From Phycisphaerales bacterium (GTDB lineage Bacteria > Planctomycetota > Phycisphaerae > UBA1845 > UTPLA1): a stretch of 64,000 nucleotides of DNA. This document shows positions 1-7,927 of the stretch, piece after piece. The notes beneath the pieces are model-generated. The model saw nothing but the letters and a program-made list of their open reading frames with translations. It was not told the origin of the DNA and did not search any database. The position numbers and the translations under genes are program-made. The first letter of the stretch is position 1. Each line of letters opens with the position of its first letter. The stretch is from assembly GCA_020639075.1 (NCBI GenBank), contig JACKHI010000001.1, forward strand, positions 1,488,001 through 1,552,000, written 5' to 3'.

Positions 1-735
1 TTCATCGCCGATGTTCTTGCTTCCCGTGAATGCGACAATGCCATCGACGACGCAGAGCTTGCGATGGTTGCGGCAGTTCATCTGAAAGCGCCGGCGCATC
101 GGCTTCCACGGCATGAAGAAAGCGACCTCCACGCCCCCCTTCTTCAGTCGTCTCAGATGTTCGCGGCTGAGCCGCCAGCAACCGACGGCATCCAGCAGCA
201 GCCGCACCTCCACGCCCTGCTGCGACTTGCGAATCAACAGATCGCTCATCGCGCGCCCCGTATCGTCGTCGGCGTAAATGTAGTACATCAGGTGAACGTG
301 CGACTTCGCGGCGTCTATCGACAGCGACAGCTCCAGAAACGCCTTCTCGCCGTCATATCTGATCCCTACCTGATTGCCCGACGTCACGACAGTCCCTGCC
401 AGACGCGTCGCCAGGTTCATCAAGTTGCGCTGATCCTGATCGAGACGGGCGTCGTCCTCCCGGACGTCGTGCGATTTCTCCAGAACAGACGTCTGGCGCT
501 CGAGATTGCCCTCGATGCGCTGCCGCCGTTTGCGCCGCTTTCTGATCTTCCGCTCCATCGGCATGCGACCGACAAGCAGAAAGAGGACCAGACCGACAAA
601 GGGGATCAGGATGAGCGTCAGAATCCACGCCATCATCCCGCGCGGATCGCGGCGGGTCCGTAGGATGTGAACAATCGTAAGGATGACGGCGATGTAGTTT
701 GCGACTGACGCGGCGGACCAGAAATACCAGGGCAT
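1..735 (-). CDS. cls: Cardiolipin synthase (PLD family), C-terminus beyond the left edge
   Basis: This is a membrane phospholipase D-superfamily enzyme that would condense phosphatidylglycerol into cardiolipin. I start it at the ATG at 735; 245 codons are open to the window edge. The N-terminus has two hydrophobic helices (residues about 8-23 and 37-57) separated by RRDPRGMMAW, as in the PLDc_N region of bacterial Cls. The first HKD motif is visible as NHRKLCVVDG, with H224, K226 and D231, followed by GSKNIGDE. The second HKD motif lies outside the window. The following minus-strand gene boundary is about 36 bp away, so this gene may be co-transcribed with the upstream class V PLP enzyme. Family assignment is secure; the exact phospholipid substrate is inferred. 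Confidence 0.9.
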   Translation of the reverse strand, partial: MPWYFWSAASVANYIAVILTIVHILRTRRDPRGMMAWILTLILIPFVGLVLFLLVGRMPMERKIRKRRKRRQRIEGNLERQTSVLEKSHDVREDDARLDQDQRNLMNLATRLAGTVVTSGNQVGIRYDGEKAFLELSLSIDAAKSHVHLMYYIYADDDTGRAMSDLLIRKSQQGVEVRLLLDAVGCWRLSREHLRRLKKGGVEVAFFMPWKPMRRRFQMNCRNHRKLCVVDGIVAFTGSKNIGDE

Positions 736-771
736 GTTCGTGCTTTCGAATTCCGCCGTTGGAGACGTCGA

Positions 772-1905
772 TCAATGCTCCGGAAGGTGATCGACGAGCT
801 GGTCGATTTCCTCTTCCGTGTTGTAGAAGTGCGGGCTCACGCGCAGCCGGCCGTGACGCGTCGCGATGATCGTTCGGTATTCCTGCGCGAGATGGTTCAC
901 GATTCGTTGATGATCGTGCGTCCCCGAGACGAACGACACGATGCCGCTGGTCTCGTTCGCCGTTCTCGAGCTGACGACGCGATAGCCCTTCTCCGTGACG
1001 CCAGCGACCAGCCGATCCGTCAGCGTTCTCACGCGTTCCCAGATGTTGTCGATGCCGAGCTGGAGCATCCAGTCGATCGAGGCGCCGAGGCCCCAGATGC
1101 CGGCGAGATTGTAGCTTCCGCTGTCGAACCGACGGGCGTCATCGCGAAACTCGAGCTGGTACTTGCTGAAATCCATCGCGTTCTTCAGCCCGAGCCAACC
1201 GACAACGGACGGCCGCAACAACCCGAGCAGCTCGTGCCGGCAGTAGAAGATCCCGGCGCCCTCGGGCCCGAGAAGCCACTTGTGCCCGTCGGCGCTGAGA
1301 AAGTCGATCTTCATCGCGCGAACATCGATCGGAACGCAGCCGAGCGACTGGATTGCGTCCACGCAGAAGAGCACGCCGCGCTCCTGGCATGCGGACCCGA
1401 GCGCCGCCAGATCGCTTCGAAAACCGCTGCCGAACTGGACCGACGAGACCGTGAGCACGCGCGTCCGTTCGTCGATCAACTCGATCAGGCGTTCGAGCGG
1501 AATGCGACCGTTGTCTTCCGGCACCATTTTCAGGACGACGCCCTGATGGCGCAGGTTCATCCACGGATAGATGTTCGCCGGAAACTCGACGCCCGTCGTC
1601 ACGACGGATTCACCGCGCGACCATTGAAGCCCATTGGCGACGTAGCTCAGACCCTGGCTCGTATTCTGAACGAATGTGATTTCTTCGGGATGGCAGTTCA
1701 GCAGCTTAGCGGCGGATTGACGCACGCGCTTGGCTTCGGGATACAGCCGACCCCGTGCGTAGCTGTGTTCCGACGCTTCCTGCGCGTAACGATGCATCGC
1801 CTCGACGGCCGGTCCGGATATCGGAGCCACGGCCGCGTGGTTCAGGTAGTTGTGATGCCGTGTGACCGGCATGACTTGTCTGACTGCCGCAATGTCGATC
1901 GGCAT
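772..1905 (-). CDS. Aminotransferase class V-fold PLP enzyme
   Basis: This 377-residue fold-type I PLP protein of the class V aminotransferase/cysteine desulfurase superfamily has its PLP lysine in SADGHKWLLGPEG. A region before it (VDAIQSLGCVPID) carries the conserved Asp that contacts the PLP ring. The reading frame is open to 1986, but I choose the ATG at 1905 because CGAGGA lies 6 nt upstream and the homologous part starts there. The C-terminal loop that holds the catalytic Cys in SufS/IscS reads HGRLRVSPHFYN and has no Cys, so true cysteine desulfurase activity is unlikely. It looks more like the isopenicillin N epimerase-like/lyase branch. Substrate unknown. It should not be called kynureninase despite kynurenine genes 50 kb away. 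Confidence 0.8.
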   Translation of the reverse strand: MPIDIAAVRQVMPVTRHHNYLNHAAVAPISGPAVEAMHRYAQEASEHSYARGRLYPEAKRVRQSAAKLLNCHPEEITFVQNTSQGLSYVANGLQWSRGESVVTTGVEFPANIYPWMNLRHQGVVLKMVPEDNGRIPLERLIELIDERTRVLTVSSVQFGSGFRSDLAALGSACQERGVLFCVDAIQSLGCVPIDVRAMKIDFLSADGHKWLLGPEGAGIFYCRHELLGLLRPSVVGWLGLKNAMDFSKYQLEFRDDARRFDSGSYNLAGIWGLGASIDWMLQLGIDNIWERVRTLTDRLVAGVTEKGYRVVSSRTANETSGIVSFVSGTHDHQRIVNHLAQEYRTIIATRHGRLRVSPHFYNTEEEIDQLVDHLPEH

Positions 1906-2107
1906 GAGCGTCCTCGTAGAACTTCGGAATTCCCTTTCCGGCGAATCCCGATTCGACCGCACGCGAATCCAAAGCCCGCCGGCCACGTCGTCTGATGCAT
2001 GCCATCGGACCCGTCGGCGGCTCCCTCGTTAGAGTCTATTCGCATACTGCCGCAAGTTCTACGACGATCCGTTGGAGCGACCGCCGTTCCGGCTCCGCAA
2101 GCGTGTT

Positions 2108-3211
2108 CTATGCGGTGCGATATTTCGCTCTGCCGTTGCGCCGCACGTATCCGATTGCCCCGGCGACGCCGAACAACAGCAGCATACCGGGTTCCGGAAC
2201 CGTCTGAGAATCGCCCGTCTGGACGGTCGTACTATCTGACGCGCCGGCAAGCTCCAGGCCGAGTCCTTCGAATCCCGGGACGGTCGAGGGAAGACCGTTT
2301 TGAACGGTTCCCAGAGGATCGTTGAGAAACGCCGTGATAAACATCTCCTGAACGAGCATCTGGACTTCTTCGTCCGTCAGGCCTTCGCCTGCGTCGACCT
2401 TGGCAAGGAGTTCGTCGACCGCAACTTGCCGCTGAGCCGCACCCGAGCCGATCTGGAAGGGCGCCGATGTCGCGGGATTGCCGTTTGCCTGAAACAGCGA
2501 ACCAATGGCATCGAGAACGAGATTCCCCGAAACGTTGATCGGCCCCGTATCGAAATCCGTCACCTGCGAGTCACTCAGAACGACGCCGTCGGCAGTCGCG
2601 CCGCCTCGATTGGCGATGCGGATATCGGCGTCATAGAAACCCAACGCGTTGATCGATATCGACGAGTCCACCAGCAGATTGCCCGTCCACTGGAAATCCT
2701 GCACGCCGGCATTGAACGAAACCGTGTACCCGATCGGCGCCACGTTGAAAACGCTGGTGCCGTTCGAGAAGTTCTGAGTCAACGTGCGCTCGCCTGTCTG
2801 GGTCTCGAAGAACACTTCGGGAATGAACCGCGTCGTGAAACCGGCGCGACCGTGCAGACCCGCGAACTGCGTCTGGCCCAGATTCGGATCCGGGAAGAGT
2901 TCCACGTTCAGCGGACCGAGATCGAGGAACGTCTGATTGCCGTACGTGTCGCCGCCGAAGAACCGGTAGAACTCATACGTGTAGCCGTCGCCGGCGCGGT
3001 TGTACTCCAATCGCTGCGTAAACGCATTGAAGTTGAAAAGCGGACCGTTCTGCGGCTGCGAGAGAAACTGCGGATTCCCGGCGTACTCGCTGCCCCGAAA
3101 CAGGTTGCGGGCGAGGGATCCGACCCCCAGATCCACGGCGCCGGCGCGCGCGTTCGCGGCGAGAACCACGGCGATCATCAATGTTGCTGCCAATCGACGA
3201 CGGGCAAACAT
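2108..3211 (-). CDS. PEP-CTERM sorting domain protein, exported
   Basis: A 367-residue exported protein of unknown function. The ATG at 3211 is preceded by AAGGAG nine bases upstream and begins a signal peptide (MFARRRLAATLMIAVVLAA, cleavage near ANARA). The C-terminus is a PEP-CTERM signal: VPEPGMLLLFGVAGAIGYV followed by RRNGR, the recognition tail for an exosortase/EpsH-type transpeptidase. The mature part is polar and rich in Asn, Gly and Phe, with a short Asp/Glu-rich stretch (about residues 270-300) before the tail. No enzyme motif is seen. Such proteins are typically surface or matrix components linked to exopolysaccharide. No exosortase gene is present in this window. Confidence 0.8.
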   Translation of the reverse strand: MFARRRLAATLMIAVVLAANARAGAVDLGVGSLARNLFRGSEYAGNPQFLSQPQNGPLFNFNAFTQRLEYNRAGDGYTYEFYRFFGGDTYGNQTFLDLGPLNVELFPDPNLGQTQFAGLHGRAGFTTRFIPEVFFETQTGERTLTQNFSNGTSVFNVAPIGYTVSFNAGVQDFQWTGNLLVDSSISINALGFYDADIRIANRGGATADGVVLSDSQVTDFDTGPINVSGNLVLDAIGSLFQANGNPATSAPFQIGSGAAQRQVAVDELLAKVDAGEGLTDEEVQMLVQEMFITAFLNDPLGTVQNGLPSTVPGFEGLGLELAGASDSTTVQTGDSQTVPEPGMLLLFGVAGAIGYVRRNGRAKYRTA

Positions 3212-3506
3212 GGGTTCCGTCTCCTTTGCTGACATAGGCGAGGCGCGGCGATTCATCTGTCCGCCGCCGACTCTGACGACAAAGTCGCCACATCGAGATA
3301 TCGGCCCGATGGACAGGCAGATTCAGCACGACTCGCTATGTCGATTCAGGCGTTATCGGAAGATCGACCGGCAGTCCGCCGGACGTCGCTGGAGAGGAAT
3401 CCTGTCCGCATCGAACCATCGCCTATGCCGTCGGTCCCGATCGGCGCCGCGAATGAAGAAAACGGCGCTCGCCGATGCGGCCGGCCGCTCGTTCTAGGTT
3501 GCCGGC

Positions 3507-4889
3507 CTAGTCGCCGGCCATGAGCCCGAGCAAGGCGGTTGTCGACCGAATGCCGGCTTCAAAATCCCGAACGTGCATGAACTCATTGGGAGAATGGATG
3601 TTGGCCCCGGGCAGGCAGTAGCCGAGCATCAGGCTGTCCGCACCGAGGACTTCCTTCAGAAGCGGCAGAATCGGCAGCGATCCGCCCTCGCGGATCAGAA
3701 CGGGCTCCTTGCCGAAACCGACGGCAACGGCTTTACGCGCCGCCTGCATGCCCGGCGACGTGACATCGGCGAGGTAGGCGTCGCAGCACGCGTGATCGAG
3801 AATCTCGCATGTGACCGTATCCGGAACGCGGGACCTGATCGTTTCGTCAAATGCGCGGCTGACATCTTTCGCTTTCTGTTTGGCGACCAGCCGCATGGAG
3901 ATCTTCGCCCCAGCCGACGCAGGGATGATGGTTGACGAACCTTCCTTCATGTAGCCGCCGTAGATTCCATTGACGTCCAACGTCGGTCGCGCCCAACGCC
4001 GATAGAGCGTCGAATAACCGGCCTCACCGCAGGTCTTCGGGCTGCCGAGTTCCGCAAGAAACGCTGCGTCCGTGAATGGCAAGGATTCCATCATCCTGAC
4101 TTCCTCCGCGGACATTTCAACAACGGCGTCGTAGAAGCCGGGAATCGCTACGCGACCTTTCTCGTCATGAAGCGTCGCGATGAGCTGGGAGAGAACGTTT
4201 GCCGGGTTCGCCACGACGCCCCCGAACGAACCGCTGTGCAGGTCCTTCTTTGGACCGCGGAGTATGACCTCCTTGTACACGAGGCCCTTCGTCGCCGTCG
4301 TCACGGCGGGAATGCCTTCATCGAATTGCGCCGTGTCGTGAATCAGAACGTAATCACAAGCGAGCCGATCACGATGGGCGCGAATCAACTCCTCGAGATG
4401 AACGGAACCGACTTCCTCCTCGCCTTCCAGACAGAACTTGAGATTGATCGGCAGGGAACCGACCGCCTTGAGCCACGCCTCCGCCGCGAGAATCGCGCAA
4501 AACGCCTGCCCCTTGTCATCAGCGGCGCCCCGGCAAACGATCTTGCCGTCCTCAATCACGGGCTCGAAAGGCCCCGTCTTCCACAACGATAATTCGCCCT
4601 CCGGCTGGACGTCGTAGTGACCGTAGACAAGCACTGTCGGTCGGCCCGCCGTCTGCTCACCTTGAGCGAGAACCGCCGGATGCCCCTTTGTCTCGACGAT
4701 CTCCGCCGACAGGCCGGCCGTCCGGCAGCGACTCGCCACCCACTCGGCGGCTCTTCGAACGTCCGGCGCGTGTGAAGGTTGGGCCGAAATGCTCGGAATT
4801 CTCAACAGGTCGAAGAGCTCGTCGACAAATCGATTGGAATTCGCGTTCACATACTCGATCGCCTTGTTTACGGAATCGCTGGGACGCAT
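3507..4889 (-). CDS. M20 family metallopeptidase (dipeptidase-like)
   Basis: A 460-residue zinc peptidase of the M20 (DapE/ArgE/CPG2/carnosinase) family, full length. GHYDVQPEG (about residue 91) gives the first metal-binding His and the catalytic Asp two residues later. ADDKGQ carries the bridging Asp, and EGEEEVGS carries the catalytic general-base Glu and the next metal ligand. The final His ligand lies in PGANIHSPNEFM. A dimerisation domain sits between about residues 210 and 370. GAGGAG lies just upstream of the ATG at 4889. By similarity to M20 dipeptidases it probably hydrolyses dipeptides or N-acylated amino acids in the cytoplasm; no signal peptide is seen. No clear operon partner: the upstream gene is divergent. 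Confidence 0.87.
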   Translation of the reverse strand: MRPSDSVNKAIEYVNANSNRFVDELFDLLRIPSISAQPSHAPDVRRAAEWVASRCRTAGLSAEIVETKGHPAVLAQGEQTAGRPTVLVYGHYDVQPEGELSLWKTGPFEPVIEDGKIVCRGAADDKGQAFCAILAAEAWLKAVGSLPINLKFCLEGEEEVGSVHLEELIRAHRDRLACDYVLIHDTAQFDEGIPAVTTATKGLVYKEVILRGPKKDLHSGSFGGVVANPANVLSQLIATLHDEKGRVAIPGFYDAVVEMSAEEVRMMESLPFTDAAFLAELGSPKTCGEAGYSTLYRRWARPTLDVNGIYGGYMKEGSSTIIPASAGAKISMRLVAKQKAKDVSRAFDETIRSRVPDTVTCEILDHACCDAYLADVTSPGMQAARKAVAVGFGKEPVLIREGGSLPILPLLKEVLGADSLMLGYCLPGANIHSPNEFMHVRDFEAGIRSTTALLGLMAGD

Positions 4890-5040
4890 GGCATTCTCCT
4901 CGGTGGCAGGCCAATTCGATCACTCAGGTAGGTTAAGGTGAACGCGGATCAGGGACAAAGGCTGCGATTCGGATATCCGTCGCACGGGGGCTCGGGGCCT
5001 GAACAGTCCAACTCAGCGGCTGACGCTACAATCTCACGCG

Positions 5041-5328
5041 ATGAAACCCGACGACCAGATTTGTTACTGTTATCACGTCTCGCTCCGCAAGCTGTATCAC
5101 TATGCCCGGCGGAACAAGTTGTCGCGGCCGTCGCAGATGTCCGACTGCCTGGGCGCCGGAACGGGCTGCGGCTGGTGTATTCCGATTCTCAAAAAGATCC
5201 ACGATCGCGTGGCCGAGGGCTGCGATCTGACGGCGAGCGAGAACGTCGCAGACCTTCCGACGACGGCCGCGGAATACGCCGCGGCGCGATCGGAATACTT
5301 GAAATCCGACAAGAAGAACTCGTTCTAG
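5041..5328 (+). CDS. BFD-like [2Fe-2S]-binding protein
   Basis: A 95-residue cytoplasmic protein whose first half matches the BFD-like [2Fe-2S] domain. The ligand pattern is exact: C8-x-C10, then 32 residues, then C43-x2-C46 (GTGCGWC). This fold appears in bacterioferritin-associated ferredoxin, NirB and NifU-like proteins. Here it is followed by about 45 polar residues ending in Lys-rich DKKNSF. A role in iron release from bacterioferritin is possible, but no bacterioferritin gene is nearby, so function is inferred only from the domain. It stands alone on the plus strand between minus-strand genes. No strong Shine-Dalgarno is seen ahead of the ATG. Confidence 0.75.
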   Translation: MKPDDQICYCYHVSLRKLYHYARRNKLSRPSQMSDCLGAGTGCGWCIPILKKIHDRVAEGCDLTASENVADLPTTAAEYAAARSEYLKSDKKNSF

Positions 5329-5371
5329 GAACCTGCTGTGGAATCTAAGGTCGCTTCCACTTGGGGAGTCC

Positions 5372-5385
5372 GGGCGTCTCGCCCG
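5372..5385. repeat. Short perfect GC hairpin downstream of the BFD gene
   Basis: CGGGCG-tct-CGCCCG forms a perfect six-base stem with a three-base loop about 45 bp after the BFD stop codon. There is no T-tract, so it is not a good intrinsic terminator. The 120 bp around it carry no credible ORF. Confidence 0.4.
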
Positions 5386-5503
5386 CACGGAGCATTCGTT
5401 TCGCAGTAATACGCCCGCACGAAGCCTGCGAGTTCGCCAAACATTGCACGCTTAGCGACGTCGCTCAACAGCCCTCGACTTGAAACGCCTGAAAATCGTG
5501 GCG

Positions 5504-5550
5504 CAAAAAAGAAGAACAGCGCCGTTCGGCCCTCCGTGGAGAACGGCGCT
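5504..5550 (-). terminator. Rho-independent terminator (minus strand)
   Basis: AGCGCCGTTC (5518-5527) pairs perfectly with GAACGGCGCT (5541-5550) around a 13-nt loop. Read on the minus strand it is followed by GTTCTTCTTTTTTGCG, a pyrimidine tract with six consecutive T. No protein gene is seen immediately upstream on that strand, so it probably ends the candidate structured RNA. Confidence 0.6.
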
Positions 5551-5926
5551 GCCCTGCATCAAAGATCGACGTCCTTGTCGATGAAGGCCTGCCCAGCCTT
5601 TCCCCAGAACCGGGATGGCCTTTGCGTCGCGGCTCGACGGCGAAGTAACAAGCCGCGTCTTCATAACCCCGGGACGCCGTGCCACGCAGATCTCCCTCAG
5701 CTCGACCCGAGGGGGGATCCAGCACACCCGTGCGGTTAACCGTCAAAGACCTCCGTCGGTCCCGCGCTCGGGACGAACGATCTTCGGCATCAGAAGCCTG
5801 TGCATCCATCCTTGGTGCACGCGACCCCTGACTCGATTCAGATTTCAATGTCAACGCTTGTCGCTGCGTCGCGACCCGATATCCGTATCGCTGATGTCCC
5901 GGCAAGCCGGGCAGCGTTTTGTTTTA
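5505..5926 (-). ncRNA. Candidate structured non-coding RNA
   Basis: The 700 bp between the BFD gene and mraZ has no plausible protein: its ORFs are Arg/Ser-rich and lack ribosome sites. It does hold a series of helices. These include 5518-5527/5541-5550 (10 bp), ATCGAC-gtcctt-GTCGAT (about 5564-5581), an outer AAGGCC/GGCCTT pair around 5584-5623, GTCCCG-cgct-CGGGAC (5759-5774), a GTGCA/TGCAC arm at 5800-5820 and CCCGG-caag-CCGGG (5898-5911). A terminator-like hairpin faces outward on each strand, so either strand could be the transcript; I favour minus because its terminator is stronger. I looked for RNase P, tmRNA and SRP core motifs and found none. Boundaries are approximate. Confidence 0.35.
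5898..5925 (+). terminator. Possible Rho-independent terminator (plus strand)
   Basis: CCCGG-CAAG-CCGGG makes a five-base stem with a tetraloop, followed on the plus strand by CAGCG and then TTTTGTTTT. It would end plus-strand transcription coming from the BFD gene or from a plus-strand RNA in 5.5-5.9 kb. The stem is short and the T-run starts five bases late. Confidence 0.4.
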
Positions 5927-6027
5927 AGGTGGCGTGCGGATGGGAATCCTCAGCCGATTCCCAACCGCGCCGCCGCACTCGAATTCACCCAACCATCGGG
6001 CAACACCGTGTCGCCCCCCGGTCGAGT

Positions 6028-6048
6028 TAAAACCGGCGTCATGCCGGT
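6028..6048 (-). terminator. Rho-independent terminator of mraZ
   Basis: ACCGGC-gtcat-GCCGGT (6032-6048) is a perfect six-base stem. On the minus strand it is followed directly by TTTTAA, eight bases past the mraZ stop codon. Its position indicates that mraZ is transcribed alone. Confidence 0.6.
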
Positions 6049-6055
6049 GCCGCAC

Positions 6056-6514
6056 CTAGTTTCCGCGATAGGCGTCGCGGGCGCGAATCTGGAACTCGCT
6101 GAACTGCTTCAGCGCGTCCTCCATGTCCTTCTCAAACTCGCCGCGCGGGCGAATTTCGATGTGATCGCGAACACCACAGATCACAACGTCCTTCCCGAGC
6201 CCCGAACGATCCAGCATCTTCTCGGGGAGCAACACGCGCCCCTGTGCGTCCACATCCAGATACTCGGCCAGGGGAAAGAACACTTTGTCGAAGTAAAGCT
6301 GATCCTCGTCGGGGATCAGCGTCGATTTTGCATGTGAGGCGAGCTCTTCGAAGGCCCGCTCCGTATACATCCATAGCGTGGTCGAAGGTCGGCCAGGCAC
6401 GATGACAAACCCCGCGCCGTCGCGCTCCGGATCGAGGCGACTGCGGTACTTCCGAGGAATCGCCAGCCGATGCTTCGAGTCGATGATGTGCTCGTAATGG
6501 CCCGTAAAGATCAT
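6056..6514 (-). CDS. mraZ: Transcriptional regulator MraZ
   Basis: A 152-residue MraZ, the AbrB-fold DNA-binding repressor that normally heads the dcw (division and cell wall) cluster and controls its promoter. Both halves of the internal duplication are seen: FTGHYEHIIDSKHRLAIPRKYR at the N-terminus and LDVDAQGRVLLPEKML in the second half, each with the D-x-x-x-R-x-x-x-P pattern of the loop-hinge-helix. Length is typical (about 145-155). The gene is solitary: rsmH (mraW), ftsL and murE do not follow, and a terminator lies just after its stop. Its operator is seen upstream, so autoregulation is likely. What else it regulates here cannot be told from this window. Confidence 0.93.
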   Translation of the reverse strand: MIFTGHYEHIIDSKHRLAIPRKYRSRLDPERDGAGFVIVPGRPSTTLWMYTERAFEELASHAKSTLIPDEDQLYFDKVFFPLAEYLDVDAQGRVLLPEKMLDRSGLGKDVVICGVRDHIEIRPRGEFEKDMEDALKQFSEFQIRARDAYRGN

Positions 6515-6538
6515 TGGCGTTCACAATCGACATCGGCG

Positions 6539-6592
6539 ACCACTTGCCTCCACTTCACACCACTAGGATACATTTTGCCCCACAGAGTTCAA
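6539..6592 (-). promoter_or_regulatory. mraZ promoter with GTGG-box MraZ operator
   Basis: On the minus strand a -35 TTGAAC (6587-6592), 16-bp spacer and -10 TATCCT (6565-6570) form a promoter. Overlapping and downstream of it are GTGGW boxes in exact 10-bp steps: 6539-6543, 6549-6553, 6559-6563 and GTGGG at 6579-6583. The 6569-6573 slot is degenerate. Known MraZ operators are TGGGN/GTGG repeats with five-base spacers, so this fits autorepression. The rest of 6593-6848 shows no gene or clear signal. Confidence 0.7.
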
Positions 6593-6848
6593 GCGCATTT
6601 CTCGCACATTCCGCGCAATGCGCCCCTGTGAATTTCTCAAGCTTCTTTGATTACTAAGGTTGTGACGCGGAATATTTTATGGCTTTGTTATCGGCCCCGA
6701 AAACGTGCGATTTGAGGTGTGACAGCGCGACGTCGCGGATTCTCAAAACGCCCCACTTTGCCCCCGGAGAAACCGCCAGTCGCACAACGGGAGTCGGCAG
6801 CGCGATGGGCGCCGGCCGAAAGACGAAGACGAGATCGGCCCCCTGATC

Positions 6849-7805
6849 TCACTCCGCAGACGGCGGAAACCAGCGAAATATCAGTAAGTACTTGCCGTCC
6901 TCACTGCGAACGATCGGGCCGCATTGATCCGGCGCCATTTCGATCGTCCCGCGATATTCGAACCGGGTCTCGTGGTCATCAATGTGCTTGAACACCACAT
7001 CGATCTCGGCCGGATACGCGAATGTCCTTGGTGTGGCCTTGAGTGTCGTGCGCTGGCGCGACACAGATGCAGTCGGCGGTGGTCGCCACGAAGTATCGCT
7101 ACCGCCGATATCCTCCAGGCGAACCTGCGTCCGGTACCACTTCGTCTTCTGACAAGTCAGGTCGGCCGGTACGCCGACGACCTGGTCATAGCAAACCGAC
7201 GGCTTGTCTCGCAATTCGACCAGGCACGCACCCAGAGAAAACCGCTCGACCTTTGGTGCCTGCTTCTCCGTCGTTTTTTTCCCTTTTGACTCGGACTCGA
7301 GTTTCTTCACTGATACCGCGAGGATGTGGCGATGATCTTCACTGGAGAGATACAGCGTCTGCTCTTTCTCTTCGATCCAGATGGGAAGCTCCCCCTCGAC
7401 AGTGACTGTTTCACCTCGCGCCTGATCGTCGAGATGGTACGAAAGGTGAACGAAATATTGAATGCTGCAGTCCCGCTTCAGTGTCACTTTGAGGGTGGAC
7501 ATTACGTATGCCCATGCGTCATCGGCATAGCCGTCAGCGGTGCGCAGTTCGGGACGCACAAGCACACCGCTTCCACCGCTCGTCTCTAACGACAGACCGT
7601 CGAGCATCTTGATGCGCAATCGGATCCCGGCTCTCGGGAGAAACTCGTTTGATTCCAGCAACGGCGGACTGACCAAACTCACTCGCATTTCGTACGTTTC
7701 CGGGGGGCCACCCAGGACGCCGTCGACAAAGTACCTTTCCAGACCGCCAGCCGGAGGCGCACACGCGAGCCCAAGCCACGACGCAATCACAATCGCCTGA
7801 CACAT
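6849..7805 (-). CDS. Hypothetical exported protein
   Basis: A 318-residue protein I do not recognise. The ATG at 7805 has GGAGGTG close upstream. The N-terminus MCQAIVIASWLGLACAPPAGG looks like a short signal peptide. The remainder is predicted mostly beta: alternating hydrophobic/polar strands and two stretches with the same feel (about residues 95-150 and 250-300), suggesting a two-domain beta protein. There are six Cys in the mature part (for example CSIQYF, CLVEL, SVCYDQ, LTCQK, QCGPIV), consistent with disulfides outside the cytoplasm. It is last in a minus-strand run after the GT4 gene, with 122 bp between them, so a link to surface polysaccharide is possible but unproven. Confidence 0.6.
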   Translation of the reverse strand: MCQAIVIASWLGLACAPPAGGLERYFVDGVLGGPPETYEMRVSLVSPPLLESNEFLPRAGIRLRIKMLDGLSLETSGGSGVLVRPELRTADGYADDAWAYVMSTLKVTLKRDCSIQYFVHLSYHLDDQARGETVTVEGELPIWIEEKEQTLYLSSEDHRHILAVSVKKLESESKGKKTTEKQAPKVERFSLGACLVELRDKPSVCYDQVVGVPADLTCQKTKWYRTQVRLEDIGGSDTSWRPPPTASVSRQRTTLKATPRTFAYPAEIDVVFKHIDDHETRFEYRGTIEMAPDQCGPIVRSEDGKYLLIFRWFPPSAE

Positions 7806-7927
7806 GCAGCCACCTCCAGTTTGATTGCCTTGTTTCGGTGTGGCCCAAGATCAGCATGACACAAGAAGACCCGTCCAAGGGCCAAGACACATTGGCTGCC
7901 GTTCGTTAGGCGAAATCAACGAAGATC

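Noticed and set aside
772..1905. Kynureninase for the tryptophan pathway
   Set aside because: The PLP protein has class V/desulfurase-like motifs, is 50 kb away from the kynurenine genes and lacks features that would single out kynureninase.
5465..6055. RNase P RNA, tmRNA or SRP RNA beside mraZ
   Set aside because: I searched by eye for the RNase P GAAAGTCC core, the tmRNA T-arm and CCA end and the SRP apical loop on both strands and found none.
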